Below, one piece after another: positions 1 to 8,529 of a DNA stretch of 30,835 bases; positions within the stretch are counted from its first letter, which is position 1; every line of letters begins with the position of its first letter. The translations under genes were made by a program, and so were the position numbers. This DNA is from a virus. Location of the stretch: positions 1 to 30,835 of the IMG/VR virus record IMGVR_UViG_3300010392_000686; one strand, 5' to 3'. The notes beneath the pieces are model-generated. The model saw only the letters and a list, made by a program, of their open reading frames with translations, was not told the DNA's origin and ran no database searches.

Positions 1-935
<935 letters not shown>

Positions 936-954
936 AAAACGCGCCCCCCTGGCG

Positions 955-964
955 GTGCTAGACT
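955..964 (+). promoter_or_regulatory. GTGCTAGACT box (possible extended -10 promoter)
   Basis: The box reads as TGC plus TAGACT, resembling an extended -10 element, and lies 10 bp before the ATG at 975. A near copy (GTGCTGGACT) sits at 924-933 and encodes the VLD-stop end of the MuF protein. Other exact copies occur at 6639, 16722 and 17965, each near a gene boundary. No convincing -35 was found 16-18 bp upstream, so the promoter reading is tentative. Confidence 0.4.
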
Positions 965-974
965 GGCCCTGTAG

Positions 975-2096
975 ATGGTCGTACGATTCGACACCGGGAC
1001 GCTAGGATCCGTCAAGCGCACGCCGCAGGGCGGTATCCGCGTGCCCGCGAGCCTCACGCGGACGGGCGTGCTGGAGTACACGAACCCCGACGGCTCGATC
1101 CGGCGCGAGTACCGCCCGCCCGACGAAGTGTTCAACGCGGACAGTCTCGCGACCCTGGCGGACGCCCCGGTGACGAACCTGCATCACGGGCTTGTCGACG
1201 CCACGAACTGGCGGCGGGTCACCGTAGGATCGCTCTCGGGGGCGCCCCGCCAGGATGGGAAGTTCGTAGCGGGCGATCTGGTGATCCAGGACGCAACCAC
1301 GATCTCCATGGTCGAGAGCGGCGACCGGCGCGAAGTCTCGTGCGGGTACCGCTGCAAGCTGGACCGCACGCCCGGGACGACTCCCGAGGGCGAGCGGTAC
1401 GACGCGATCCAGCGTGCGATCAAGTACAACCATATTGCGCTCGTGCCGCGGGGCCGGGCCGGATCGGACGTCGTGCTCCGGCTCGACTCCGCAGAAAACC
1501 AGATTGACCCCGCGGGGTCGAAGGATGACACGACGATGAAAATCGAGCTGATCGAGGGCGTGGAGTACGAGATCGGGACCGCGGCGCACCGCAAGGCGGT
1601 CTCCGAGCGCGAGGACGCGGCCCGCAAGATGCGGGAGCGCATGGACTCGCTCTCCGAGCTGGAAGGGCGCGTCAAGGCGCTGGAGTCCGAGAACAAGACG
1701 CTGCGCGAGGACGCCGCTGGAGCGGACGCCCGGATCGCGGAAGCGGCCCGCTCGCGCGTGACCCTGATCGATCAGGCGAGCCGCGCGGGCGTCACCATGC
1801 GCGAGGACATGAACGACGACGAGATCCGCCGCGCGGTGATCGCCAAGGTGCTCCCGGACGTGGACCTGGAGGGGAAGGATTCCAGCTTCGTCGGGGGCGT
1901 GTTCACCGTCGCGCTCGGACAGATCAAGGGTGCCTCCGCGGCGGGCGTTCGCGAGGACGCGGTCCGATCGAAGCGCGCCACGTCCGAGACGCGCGAGGAC
2001 GCGGAGAGCAGCCTCCCGCCGGATCAGCTCGCGCGCCAGCGGATGATCCAGAACATGGGCAAGCGCCCCGAGAAGACCACGGTGGACAAGGGCTGA
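975..2096 (+). CDS. DUF2213-type prohead protease / scaffold protein
   Basis: This 373-residue protein has two parts. Residues 1 to about 175 match the DUF2213 phage family, viewed as prohead-protease-like: VPASLTRTGVLEY near the start, FN.DSLATLADAPVTNLHH, VSCGYRC, and a NHIALVPRGRAG block that probably carries the conserved active-site region. From about residue 200 the protein becomes highly charged and helical (repeated RMDSLSELEGRVKALESENKTLRE), typical of a coiled-coil scaffold, and ends in a basic, disordered tail. A protease-scaffold fusion just before the capsid genes fits capsid assembly. The start is ATG 975; no strong Shine-Dalgarno precedes it. The proteolytic role is family-based inference. 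Confidence 0.85.
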   Translation: MVVRFDTGTLGSVKRTPQGGIRVPASLTRTGVLEYTNPDGSIRREYRPPDEVFNADSLATLADAPVTNLHHGLVDATNWRRVTVGSLSGAPRQDGKFVAGDLVIQDATTISMVESGDRREVSCGYRCKLDRTPGTTPEGERYDAIQRAIKYNHIALVPRGRAGSDVVLRLDSAENQIDPAGSKDDTTMKIELIEGVEYEIGTAAHRKAVSEREDAARKMRERMDSLSELEGRVKALESENKTLREDAAGADARIAEAARSRVTLIDQASRAGVTMREDMNDDEIRRAVIAKVLPDVDLEGKDSSFVGGVFTVALGQIKGASAAGVREDAVRSKRATSETREDAESSLPPDQLARQRMIQNMGKRPEKTTVDKG

Positions 2097-2146
2097 ACCC
2101 CGGTCTGTCCGGACAAGAAAACGAACCCCTCTAGGAGATACGAAAG

Positions 2147-2662
2147 ATGCCGCAGACCAGCATTTCCGCCGCGCCCGCCGTGGGCTACGCAGGCCAGATC
2201 GGGGAGCCCGGAGCCCCTACCTACATGTTCAGCGCGACCGCCGAGGGCGCGAACGTCTCCGCGGGCATGCCCGTGAAGCGGGGCACCGATCCGCAGCGTC
2301 AGGTCGAGCCGTTCGAGGCGGGCGACGCGCCGGACCCCGCCATGTTCGCGGGCGTCGTGTTCCTGGAGACGAGCCGGCCCGAGGGCGGGATCTCCGACGG
2401 GGACCCGATCGCCGTGGCGCGTCTCGGCGTGCTCCTGATGGACTTCTCCGAGGCGGTGACCGCCGGTGAGCAGGTCGCGATCGTGCTCGCGACTGGCGAT
2501 CTCAAGGGCTACGCCCAGGGCACCGCGGCCGCGGCCATCCCCGCGGGCGAGGTGATCCTGCCCGGTCTCCGCATCTCCCAGACCATCTCCGCCGCGGGTC
2601 TCGCGCGCGTGGAGATCAACCTCTTCGGCAGCCAGGACGCGGCCACCGTCGGCACCCTGTAG
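2147..2662 (+). CDS. Capsid cement / decoration-like protein
   Basis: This 171-residue protein is rich in Gly, Ala and short beta segments and has no charged coil. Its composition and place immediately before the major capsid gene match small cement or decoration proteins (Gp24-like and DUF2190-type). These stabilise the shell by binding outside capsomers. The segment around AVTAGEQVAIVLATGDLKGYAQG resembles the beta-rich core of that group. A clear ribosome site (TAGGAG) precedes ATG 2147. The assignment rests on context and general resemblance, not on a diagnostic motif. Confidence 0.7.
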   Translation: MPQTSISAAPAVGYAGQIGEPGAPTYMFSATAEGANVSAGMPVKRGTDPQRQVEPFEAGDAPDPAMFAGVVFLETSRPEGGISDGDPIAVARLGVLLMDFSEAVTAGEQVAIVLATGDLKGYAQGTAAAAIPAGEVILPGLRISQTISAAGLARVEINLFGSQDAATVGTL

Positions 2663-2697
2663 CCTGAACCGCAGACCCGAAAAAAGGACAACGACAC

Positions 2698-3726
2698 ATG
2701 AAGCGCGCACACCCGCGGTCTCTGGCTCAGGCACAGGAGATCGCTCGACACCTGAACCTGATCGCCACCCACGATGGCGACGTCCGGCTCGACGCGGACG
2801 AGACGAACATGCTCGCGTTGGAGCTGGAGCAGATGCGCTCCCGCGTCTACGAAGCCGAGTACCCGGAGATGAAGGCGCGTCGCTTCATCCCGGTGACGAA
2901 CGAGATCGATCCCGGCGCGGAGTCGTTCTCGTACGAGGAGACGGACACCGTCGGCTCCGCCAAGGTGATCCGGAACATGGCGGACGACCCGCCCGCGGTC
3001 GAGACCAGCTCCGGCAAGATCACCCACTCCGTGGTCTCGCTCGGCGACTCCTGGACCTACTCGATCCAGGACATGCGGCGCGCCGCGTTCAGCGGTCGTC
3101 CGCTCTCCGCCCGCAAGGCGATCGGCGCCCGTCGGATCTGGGAGCGAGGTCTGGATCAGATCGCGGCTCTCGGGGCGCCGGACGACGGGATCCCGACCGG
3201 GCTCCTGAACAAGACCGTGGGCACGGGCGCGGGCCAGATCCGTGGCACCGCCATGACCCCCGCAAGCTGGCTCGCGTCGACGCGCTCCGCGGCGGGCATG
3301 GTCAACGATCTGAACAACGCAGTGGCGGCGCAGGTCACGGATTCGGCGGAGCTGTACACGCCGAACCTGCTCCTGCTCCCGACCGCGATCTACCTCGCGG
3401 CGGCGCACACCCGGATGAGCGCTGACAACTCGGAGACCGTGCTGGAGGCGTTCCTCCGCGCGAACCCGTACGTGGAGGACGTCCAGCCCTGGAACCTGCT
3501 CTCCGCCGTCGACGGGGCGAGCGGCAACAACTCGCGCGGCCTCCTGATGCGCCAGGATCCGGACGTCGTGGAGCTGGTGATCCCGCAGGAGTACGAGATC
3601 CTCCCCCCGCAGGCGCGGAACTACGCCTTCAAGGTGCTCGCGCACGGGCGCACCGCGGGATCGATCGTGTACCGCCCGCTGGGTCTCCGCTACCTCACTT
3701 CGCTGCCCGTCGATCCCACGCTCTAG
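2698..3726 (+). CDS. Major capsid protein (DUF2184-type)
   Basis: This 342-residue protein is the likely major shell subunit. The N-terminal half carries the pattern typical of DUF2184-family capsid proteins: a helical N-arm, then KARRFIPVTNEIDPGAESFSYEETD, then DSWTYSIQDMRRA and a long alpha helix with RKAIGARRIWERGLDQIAALG. The C-terminal half contains the PNLLLLPTAIYLAAAHT block and the final GSIVYRPLGLRYL strand. An AAAAAAGGA ribosome site precedes the ATG. A hairpin terminator follows the stop, as expected for a very highly expressed gene. A TCGTACGA palindrome lies immediately after the stop codon (3729-3736). Confidence 0.92.
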   Translation: MKRAHPRSLAQAQEIARHLNLIATHDGDVRLDADETNMLALELEQMRSRVYEAEYPEMKARRFIPVTNEIDPGAESFSYEETDTVGSAKVIRNMADDPPAVETSSGKITHSVVSLGDSWTYSIQDMRRAAFSGRPLSARKAIGARRIWERGLDQIAALGAPDDGIPTGLLNKTVGTGAGQIRGTAMTPASWLASTRSAAGMVNDLNNAVAAQVTDSAELYTPNLLLLPTAIYLAAAHTRMSADNSETVLEAFLRANPYVEDVQPWNLLSAVDGASGNNSRGLLMRQDPDVVELVIPQEYEILPPQARNYAFKVLAHGRTAGSIVYRPLGLRYLTSLPVDPTL

Positions 3727-3739
3727 GATCGTACGATCC

Positions 3740-3792
3740 CCACGCGAGCCCCGCCGGACAAGATCCCGGCGGGGCTTTCGAGGTAGGAGGAC
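3740..3792 (+). repeat. 53-bp terminator/RBS cassette, copy 1
   Basis: This 53-bp segment is identical to 8468-8520. It comprises the hairpin at 3747-3776, a short TTTCG tail and a strong ribosome site (GTAGGAGGA) for the next gene. Copy 1 follows the major capsid gene; copy 2 follows the tail tube gene. Confidence 0.97.
3747..3776 (+). terminator. Hairpin terminator / attenuator after capsid gene
   Basis: A perfect 11-bp stem (AGCCCCGCCGG, 3747-3757, with 3766-3776) closes an 8-nt loop and is followed by TTTCG. The T run is short, so termination is probably partial and would lower expression of the genes downstream of the capsid gene. Confidence 0.8.
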
Positions 3793-3799
3793 CACGAGC

Positions 3800-4102
3800 A
3801 TGCGAGTACGAAACCGCCACCGCTGCGCCAACGTCGCTGGGATCGAGCCGCTCCAGACGGGGGACGTGGATCCGTCCCTGCTCGATCGCTATCACGGGCT
3901 GCTCGTCCCGCTCGACGCGGACGAGCCGGACGAGTCCGAGGACGCGGGCGCGTCCGAGGAGGACCGCTTGAGCGCTCGCGAGGCCAAGCGCGCGATCCGC
4001 GAGTCCGAGGATCCGGACGAGATCCGGGCGTTCATCGGGGACCCGCGGTCCAGCGTCCACAACGTGGCCGTGCGCCGACTGCGGACCGTCACGGGGGGTT
4101 GA
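3800..4102 (+). CDS. Small acidic/charged head-region protein, unknown
   Basis: This 100-residue protein was not recognised. It begins with a basic segment (MRVRNRHRC), followed by a very acidic middle rich in Asp, Glu and Ser, and ends in a short helical domain (SAREAKRAIRESEDPDEIRAFIG, then VRRLRTV). The C-terminal pattern of repeated charged helices could be a small protein-protein or DNA-binding module. It lies between the capsid protein and the DUF4054-like connector, so a head-completion role is plausible. The ribosome site comes from the duplicated 53-bp cassette, which supports ATG 3800. Confidence 0.75.
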   Translation: MRVRNRHRCANVAGIEPLQTGDVDPSLLDRYHGLLVPLDADEPDESEDAGASEEDRLSAREAKRAIRESEDPDEIRAFIGDPRSSVHNVAVRRLRTVTGG

Positions 4103-4103
4103 C

Positions 4104-4388
4104 GTGACCCCCGCCGAGTTCAAGGCGCTGTTTCCGGAGTTCTCCCGCGCGGAGGACCCTCTCGTGCAGACCCGAATCACGTGGGCCGAGCAGCGCACGG
4201 ACGAAGAGGTGTGGGGGGAGAAGTACGATCAGGGCGTGGCCCTGCTCACGGCGCACTATCTGGCCTTGCTCCCGGAAGCGAAGGATCTCCGGAAGGGTGA
4301 GAAGCCCGGGGAGACCATGTACGAGCGCGAGCGCATGAAGGTCGCGCGCGTGGTCGCGTCCGGGTTCCGCCTGGCGGGGTTGCCGTAG
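4104..4388 (+). CDS. DUF4054-like head-tail connector
   Basis: This 94-residue protein begins MTPAEFKALFPEF, the usual opening of DUF4054 and related head-completion proteins. It continues with a helix ending in TDEEVWGEKYDQGVALLTAHYLAL, where the A.HYLAL helix is typical of that fold. Such proteins sit below the portal and join the head to the neck. The start is GTG 4104, preceded by a GGGGGG run. Its stop shares one base with the next GTG start. Confidence 0.82.
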   Translation: MTPAEFKALFPEFSRAEDPLVQTRITWAEQRTDEEVWGEKYDQGVALLTAHYLALLPEAKDLRKGEKPGETMYERERMKVARVVASGFRLAGLP

Positions 4389-4591
4389 TGGCGCGCCGGT
4401 CTCAGGTCTTGCGCTCGCGCGCGGCCCCTACGATGCGCGTACGCCCTCGCGCGTCCGCGGACGTGCGCCGCATCCTCTCGAACGCCCGACCGTCTCAGGG
4501 CTCATCCTCGGGCGTCCCCGCGGGGGCGATCACGACGGAGGCCGCGGACCCGATCACCACCGAAGCCGGATCGATCCTGATCCTGGAGTAG
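4388..4591 (+). CDS. Small basic protein, unknown
   Basis: This 67-residue protein starts at GTG 4388, overlapping the preceding stop by one base. The N-terminal half is Arg-rich. The C-terminal half contains a short repeat, ITTEA..DP followed by ITTEAG, and ends in SILILE. No family was recognised. The tight spacing on both sides (3 bp to the next ATG) supports it as a real member of the head-tail operon. Confidence 0.65.
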   Translation: MARRSQVLRSRAAPTMRVRPRASADVRRILSNARPSQGSSSGVPAGAITTEAADPITTEAGSILILE

Positions 4592-4594
4592 CCC

Positions 4595-5422
4595 ATGCCC
4601 ACCGCGATCTCCGCCCTCCCCGCTCACACGCCTCCCGTCTCGCACGCGGAGACGCTCCCGCTCGTTCAGGGCGGGACGACCGTCCAGGCGTCCGCGGGGG
4701 ACGTCCGCGGGCGGGCACGCCTGCTCTCGGGCTTCTCCAGCACGAGCCACTACGCAGCGCCCGCGGGATCGCTCCCGGGGCTCGTGGGAGGCTTCTCCAC
4801 GTTCGTGCTCGGACGGTTCCGCCGCGTGCCCACCGCGGATGAGATGATCTTCTCGTCCGCGGAGGTGTTCCTCGGGTCGGGGGGCTGGGCGCTCGGAGTG
4901 AACGCGGACCGCTTTCGGTTCCATCTCTCGCAAGCGTCGGACGGCGCCCTGCTCGGGAACTTCGTTGCCGCAGAACACACGATCTTGAAGCGGCTTGGGC
5001 GCCTGTTCCTGCTCGGGATGGCCTACAACGGCACCACGAGTCTCTGCACCGCGAACGGCGAAAACACCACGTTCTCGCATTCGCCCTCCGGCGGGTATCA
5101 GCCGTCCGCGGTGGGCGTGGCTCCGTACATCGGCCGGAACGCCAACGGCGGGTCTCCGCAGCCCGCGTCCAGCGTGGAGGTTGTGGCGGCGGGCTACACG
5201 TCCGCAGTTCTGACCCTGGCGGACTTCGCCGATCTCTGGCTCGCCTGCAACGACGCGCCCGAGGGCTTCGATCTGGGGAGCCTCGTTCCGTCGTCGTGGT
5301 GGAGCCTGGACGGGCTCACGAACCCGCCCGCCACCATGACGGATCAGGGCGCGGGAGGCGTGACGTTCACGCGCGCGGGCTCCGGGCTCACGCTCGCGCG
5401 CGCGCTTCCGAGGTTCGGATGA
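4595..5422 (+). CDS. Possible lectin-fold (LamG-like) virion protein
   Basis: This 275-residue protein is rich in Gly, Ser and aromatic residues, with alternating beta segments. Features such as FSTFVLGRFRRV, GRLFLLGMAYNGT, APYIGRNANGG and LADFADLWLACNDA resemble a concanavalin/LamG sandwich, which phages use for glycan binding or surface decoration. It has no signal peptide or membrane segment. It sits between head-completion and neck genes, an unusual place for an adhesin, so it may decorate the neck or capsid. Fold assignment is by eye and uncertain. Its stop overlaps the next start as ATGA. Confidence 0.72.
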   Translation: MPTAISALPAHTPPVSHAETLPLVQGGTTVQASAGDVRGRARLLSGFSSTSHYAAPAGSLPGLVGGFSTFVLGRFRRVPTADEMIFSSAEVFLGSGGWALGVNADRFRFHLSQASDGALLGNFVAAEHTILKRLGRLFLLGMAYNGTTSLCTANGENTTFSHSPSGGYQPSAVGVAPYIGRNANGGSPQPASSVEVVAAGYTSAVLTLADFADLWLACNDAPEGFDLGSLVPSSWWSLDGLTNPPATMTDQGAGGVTFTRAGSGLTLARALPRFG

Positions 5423-5613
5423 GCGGGGACGAAGCGCGGTCCGTGCTGGCGGTGGGTAGGCCCCGCACGCGCGGGCGGCGCGGCCTCGCTCGTACGATCC
5501 TGGAGCGCTCTCTCCCGCCGCGCGTGCGGTACGCAGCCCCCGCGGAGGATGAGTCCGAGCCCGGCGGGCTCGTGCAGGATGCGCTCGACGCGGCGGGGGA
5601 GCTGATTCCGTGA
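5419..5613 (+). CDS. Small basic protein, unknown
   Basis: This gene encodes 64 residues. The start ATG 5419 overlaps the preceding stop (ATGA), and its stop overlaps the next start (GTGA), so both ends are fixed by coupling. The N-terminal half is basic (GRPRTRGRRGLARTILERSL) and the C-terminal part acidic, ending LVQDALDAAGELIP. No family was recognised. Placement suggests a small structural or assembly protein of the neck. Confidence 0.7.
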   Translation: MSGDEARSVLAVGRPRTRGRRGLARTILERSLPPRVRYAAPAEDESEPGGLVQDALDAAGELIP

Positions 5614-6077
5614 GCGTCCGCGTTGTAGATCGCGGCGCGAACGCGGTTCTGCGCCTCTACCAGAGCGGGGCCAAAGACACGATCGATGTGGGCGTGCTGG
5701 GCTCGAAAGGGGAGCGCGAGAAGGGCGACGGAGTCACCGTGGCAGACGTGGCGGAGTGGGCCGAGTACGGGATCGGCCAGCCCCAACGCTCGTGGCTCCG
5801 AGGCTGGATCGATCAGAACGAGGAACTGATCCAGGCCCGGATCGATCGCGAGATGCGGGAAGTGATCAAGGCCAAGCGCACGAAGGCTCAAGCGCTCAAG
5901 CGGATCGGGGTCTGGCTGCAAGGCGAGCTGCAGATGAACATCGCCAACTTCCCGGACAACGGGCTCAAACCGAACGCGGAGAGCACGATCGCAGCGAAGG
6001 GTTCGAGCACGCCCCTGATCGACACCGGCCAGCTCCGATCGTCCATCTCTCACCGCGTGAACGGGGACGAGCAATGA
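5610..6077 (+). CDS. HK97 gp10-like / tail-completion protein
   Basis: This 155-residue protein resembles the gp10-like neck/tail completion family: a basic N-terminal region, EWAEYGIGQPQRSWLRGWIDQN, a helical stretch of Lys/Arg/Glu, and a C-terminal PLIDTGQLRSSISHRV, the characteristic ending of this group. These proteins act at the head-tail interface. The start is GTG 5610, coupled to the upstream stop, and the stop overlaps ATG 6074. The family match is good from the ending motif. Confidence 0.85.
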   Translation: MSVRVVDRGANAVLRLYQSGAKDTIDVGVLGSKGEREKGDGVTVADVAEWAEYGIGQPQRSWLRGWIDQNEELIQARIDREMREVIKAKRTKAQALKRIGVWLQGELQMNIANFPDNGLKPNAESTIAAKGSSTPLIDTGQLRSSISHRVNGDEQ

Positions 6078-6628
6078 ACTTCGCAGGCTATCAAACGGCG
6101 CTCGTGGAGGCGGTCCAGACCGCGGCGGCGGATGCCGATCTGGACGTCTCGTGGGATGAGCGTGAGAGCGGATGGCGCTCCCCCTCGCACGTCAAGCTCT
6201 CCGTGGTGTCGATCGTACGACTCGGACGGGACGAGACGCGGCGCGAGGAGAGCGGCGCGGACGATCTCCAGGAACGGATCTACGGCCCCCGCCGTCTCAC
6301 GATCCAGCTCATGATCGAGACTGACGACGCGGACCTGTCGTCGTCGTCGTGGGAGCTGGCGGATCGGATCGCGGCGGGTCTCCGGCGGGAGGACGTCCGC
6401 GCCCTGCTCGACGCGGCGGAGCTTGGCGTGTCCACGATCGGCACAGCCCGCCCGCTCTCGTACCGCGACCCTCACGGGGACTGGCGGACGCCCGTGGCGG
6501 TGGAGCTGGCCCTGAACACGCACACGGCCCACGAAGGCGCCTTGATCGGCAAGGTTCGGAGCGTCGAGTTCTCCGGGGCCGTGGAGGACGGGCCCGACGT
6601 CGGACCCGTCACGGTGGCGGAATCCTGA
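6074..6628 (+). CDS. Neck / tail terminator protein (LIC_12616-like)
   Basis: This 184-residue protein begins at ATG 6074 (ATGA overlap with the gp10-like stop). It has an N-terminal helix with DEREGWRSPS-like spacing, then strands around LTIQLMIETD and a central SSSSWELADRIAAGL helix, and later STIGTARPLSYRDPHGDWRTPVAVELAL. This arrangement matches phage neck/tail terminator proteins, which cap the tube and sheath below the connector. Position directly before the sheath gene agrees. Confidence 0.8.
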   Translation: MNFAGYQTALVEAVQTAAADADLDVSWDERESGWRSPSHVKLSVVSIVRLGRDETRREESGADDLQERIYGPRRLTIQLMIETDDADLSSSSWELADRIAAGLRREDVRALLDAAELGVSTIGTARPLSYRDPHGDWRTPVAVELALNTHTAHEGALIGKVRSVEFSGAVEDGPDVGPVTVAES

Positions 6629-6631
6629 CCA

Positions 6632-6648
6632 GCGCCCCGTGCTAGACT
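6632..6648 (+). promoter_or_regulatory. GTGCTAGACT box before the sheath gene
   Basis: This 17-bp segment is identical to 17958-17974 and ends in GTGCTAGACT. It lies in the 59-bp gap between the terminator-like and sheath genes, where it is not coding, so its conservation is at the DNA level. It would serve as an extended -10 for a separate late transcript of sheath and tube. No clear -35 is visible. Confidence 0.45.
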
Positions 6649-6687
6649 GAAACACGAGCCGGGGCAACCCGAAGGAAGCGAAAAAGC

Positions 6688-8001
6688 ATGGCACTCTCCG
6701 AGATCGTCAACGTCTCGATCCAGGCTGGCACGGTGAGCCCCGCGCGACGCGGGTTCGGCGTCCCCCTGATCCTGATGTATCACACCGCGTGGGCCACGGA
6801 CGAGATCCGGACCTACACCACGTTCACCGGAGTGGCGGCGGACTTCGCCAGCACCAGCCCCGTCTACAAGGCTGCCGCGGCCCTGTTCGCGCAGAGCCCG
6901 CGGCCTCCGTCGATCAAGGTCGGGCGTCTCGCGGCCCCCGCGACCCCGCACACCTACCGGATCGATCTGGCGGACATGGCGAGCGGCGCCACGGTCTCCG
7001 GCGCGGTCGTCTCGCCGGACGGCACGAGCACCGCGATCAGCGTGGCGTGGAACACGGACGTTGGCACGACCGCGGGCGATCTGGCGACGGCTCTTGCCGC
7101 GATCTCCGGGCTCGGAGCGACGGCGGGCGCGGACTACGTGGACGCGGACGCGGACGTCAACGGTGTGATCTTCTACTACGAGTTCACGACCGAAGGCGTG
7201 CACGTTCGGGATCGTACGGCCGACTGGGGCTATGACACGCGCCTTGACACGCTCGTCACGATCGACGGGGACTTCTACGTCCCGATCGTCGAGTGCGTCT
7301 CGCCCGTGAACATGGACAAGATCGCGCGGTGGGCTCTCGCGAACGATCGTCTCGCCGCCTTCGGTCCGCAGTACACGAAGCCGTCGCAGTTCCAGAGTTC
7401 GGAGTTCACTCTCGGGGCGGACTACACCGCCCTGCTCGCCAACGATCAGGCGTTCGGTCTGTTCACGAAGCAGCCCCGGTCCGCCTTCATCGAAGCGGCA
7501 TGGTTGGGGGACATGCTCCCGCGTGACCCCGGCTCCGCCACGTGGGCGTTCAAGGATCTGGAAGGCGTGGGCGCGGACGTGTGGACGAGCACGCAGCGGA
7601 CCACGATCGAGAGCGCGGGCGGGAACCACTACGCCACGGAGGCTCGCGTGGGGATCACGCGGCCCGGCAAGGCGTTCGGGGGCGAGTTCTTGGACGTCGT
7701 GCGCGGCCTGCACTGGCTGGAAGCGCGGATCCAGGAGCGGATCTTCGCGGCCATGATCTCGAACCCCAAGATCCCCTACACCGACGAAGGCTTCCAGATC
7801 CTCGTCAACGAAGTGGAAGGCCAGCTCCAGGAGGCCGAGGATCGGACCGTGCTGGACTCGGGCTGGAGCGTGACGATCACGGCAGCGCTCGATCAGGCCA
7901 CCGCGGATCGTACCGCCCGCGCGGTGCGCGGTCTGGAGTTCTCCGCCCGGCTCGCCGGCGCGGTTCACACTGTCAACGTGGCTGGCACGGTCACGGTCTA
8001 G
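6688..8001 (+). CDS. Tail sheath protein (DUF3383-type)
   Basis: This 437-residue protein fits the DUF3383 family of contractile sheath proteins. The opening MALSEIVNVSIQ, the segment RGFGVPLILMYHT, and the C-terminal IPYTDEGFQILVNEVEGQLQEA followed by a beta domain ending in VHTVNVAGTVTV are all characteristic. The sheath surrounds the tube and contracts during infection. A ribosome site (GAAGGAAG) precedes ATG 6688. The neighbouring DUF3277 tube gene supports the assignment. A near-copy of the palindrome (TCGTACGG) falls at 7212-7219. Confidence 0.93.
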   Translation: MALSEIVNVSIQAGTVSPARRGFGVPLILMYHTAWATDEIRTYTTFTGVAADFASTSPVYKAAAALFAQSPRPPSIKVGRLAAPATPHTYRIDLADMASGATVSGAVVSPDGTSTAISVAWNTDVGTTAGDLATALAAISGLGATAGADYVDADADVNGVIFYYEFTTEGVHVRDRTADWGYDTRLDTLVTIDGDFYVPIVECVSPVNMDKIARWALANDRLAAFGPQYTKPSQFQSSEFTLGADYTALLANDQAFGLFTKQPRSAFIEAAWLGDMLPRDPGSATWAFKDLEGVGADVWTSTQRTTIESAGGNHYATEARVGITRPGKAFGGEFLDVVRGLHWLEARIQERIFAAMISNPKIPYTDEGFQILVNEVEGQLQEAEDRTVLDSGWSVTITAALDQATADRTARAVRGLEFSARLAGAVHTVNVAGTVTV

Positions 8002-8015
8002 AAAGAGGGTAGCGA

Positions 8016-8456
8016 ATGGCGCTCAAGACATACGATCCCCGCAAGTTCGCTATCGTCTTCGCGGGTATCCTGGTGAACGAAGGGCTGGCGGACGGCACGT
8101 TCTGCACCGTCACCCCGACCACTCCGGGCTTCTCGTCCAAGGTGGGCACGGATGGCGAGGTCACGCGCTCGCGCTCGCACGACCGGCGGGCCGAGGTCAA
8201 GATCACGGTCATGCAGACGTCGGAGCTGAACGACCGGCTGTCCGCCGTCTACAACGCGGACCGCGCCGCGGTCAACGGGGCGGGCGTGGCCTCGTTCCGG
8301 ATCCAGGATCTCGCAGGGACGACCGTGCTCCGCGCGTCGAAGGCGTGGATCTCGGACGAGCCGGACGTGAGCCTGGAGGCGGAGGCGTCCACGCGCGAGT
8401 GGACGATCGAGCTTGCCGATCTCGACTCGACGCACGGAGGGAACCCCGACAACTAG
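8016..8456 (+). CDS. Tail tube protein (DUF3277-type)
   Basis: This 146-residue protein starts MALKTYDPRKFAIVFAG, a signature of the DUF3277 tube family, with the continuing RSHDRRAEVKITVMQTSELNDRL block and a C-terminal ARS.EWTIELADLDSTHGGN-like ending. It forms the inner tube through which DNA passes. It follows the sheath gene by 14 bp with a GAGGGTAG ribosome site. Length is normal. A strong hairpin follows the gene. Confidence 0.92.
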   Translation: MALKTYDPRKFAIVFAGILVNEGLADGTFCTVTPTTPGFSSKVGTDGEVTRSRSHDRRAEVKITVMQTSELNDRLSAVYNADRAAVNGAGVASFRIQDLAGTTVLRASKAWISDEPDVSLEAEASTREWTIELADLDSTHGGNPDN

Positions 8457-8467
8457 CCTACCGCGCA

Positions 8468-8520
8468 CCACGCGAGCCCCGCCGGACAAGATCCCGGCGG
8501 GGCTTTCGAGGTAGGAGGAC
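8468..8520 (+). repeat. 53-bp terminator/RBS cassette, copy 2
   Basis: This segment is identical to 3740-3792 over all 53 bp, including hairpin and ribosome site. It separates the tube gene from the tail-assembly chaperone gene. Confidence 0.97.
8475..8504 (+). terminator. Hairpin terminator / attenuator after tube gene
   Basis: The same 11-bp perfect stem (8475-8485 with 8494-8504) and 8-nt loop occur as after the capsid gene, followed by TTTCG. It probably lowers downstream transcription so that chaperone and tape measure are made at far lower levels than tube. Confidence 0.8.
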
Positions 8521-8529
8521 ACGGACACC

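Noticed and set aside
1002-1589. Long open frames on the minus strand opposite the DUF2213 gene and opposite most structural genes
   Set aside because: High GC makes stop codons rare in antisense frames. These frames have no domain, no ribosome site and Arg/Gly/Ala-rich composition, while the plus strand has recognised families.
3726-3739. The 14-bp palindrome after the capsid stop as a terminator
   Set aside because: It has no loop and no T run, and the same palindrome occurs at 263-276 within a gene. The real hairpin terminator follows at 3747-3776.
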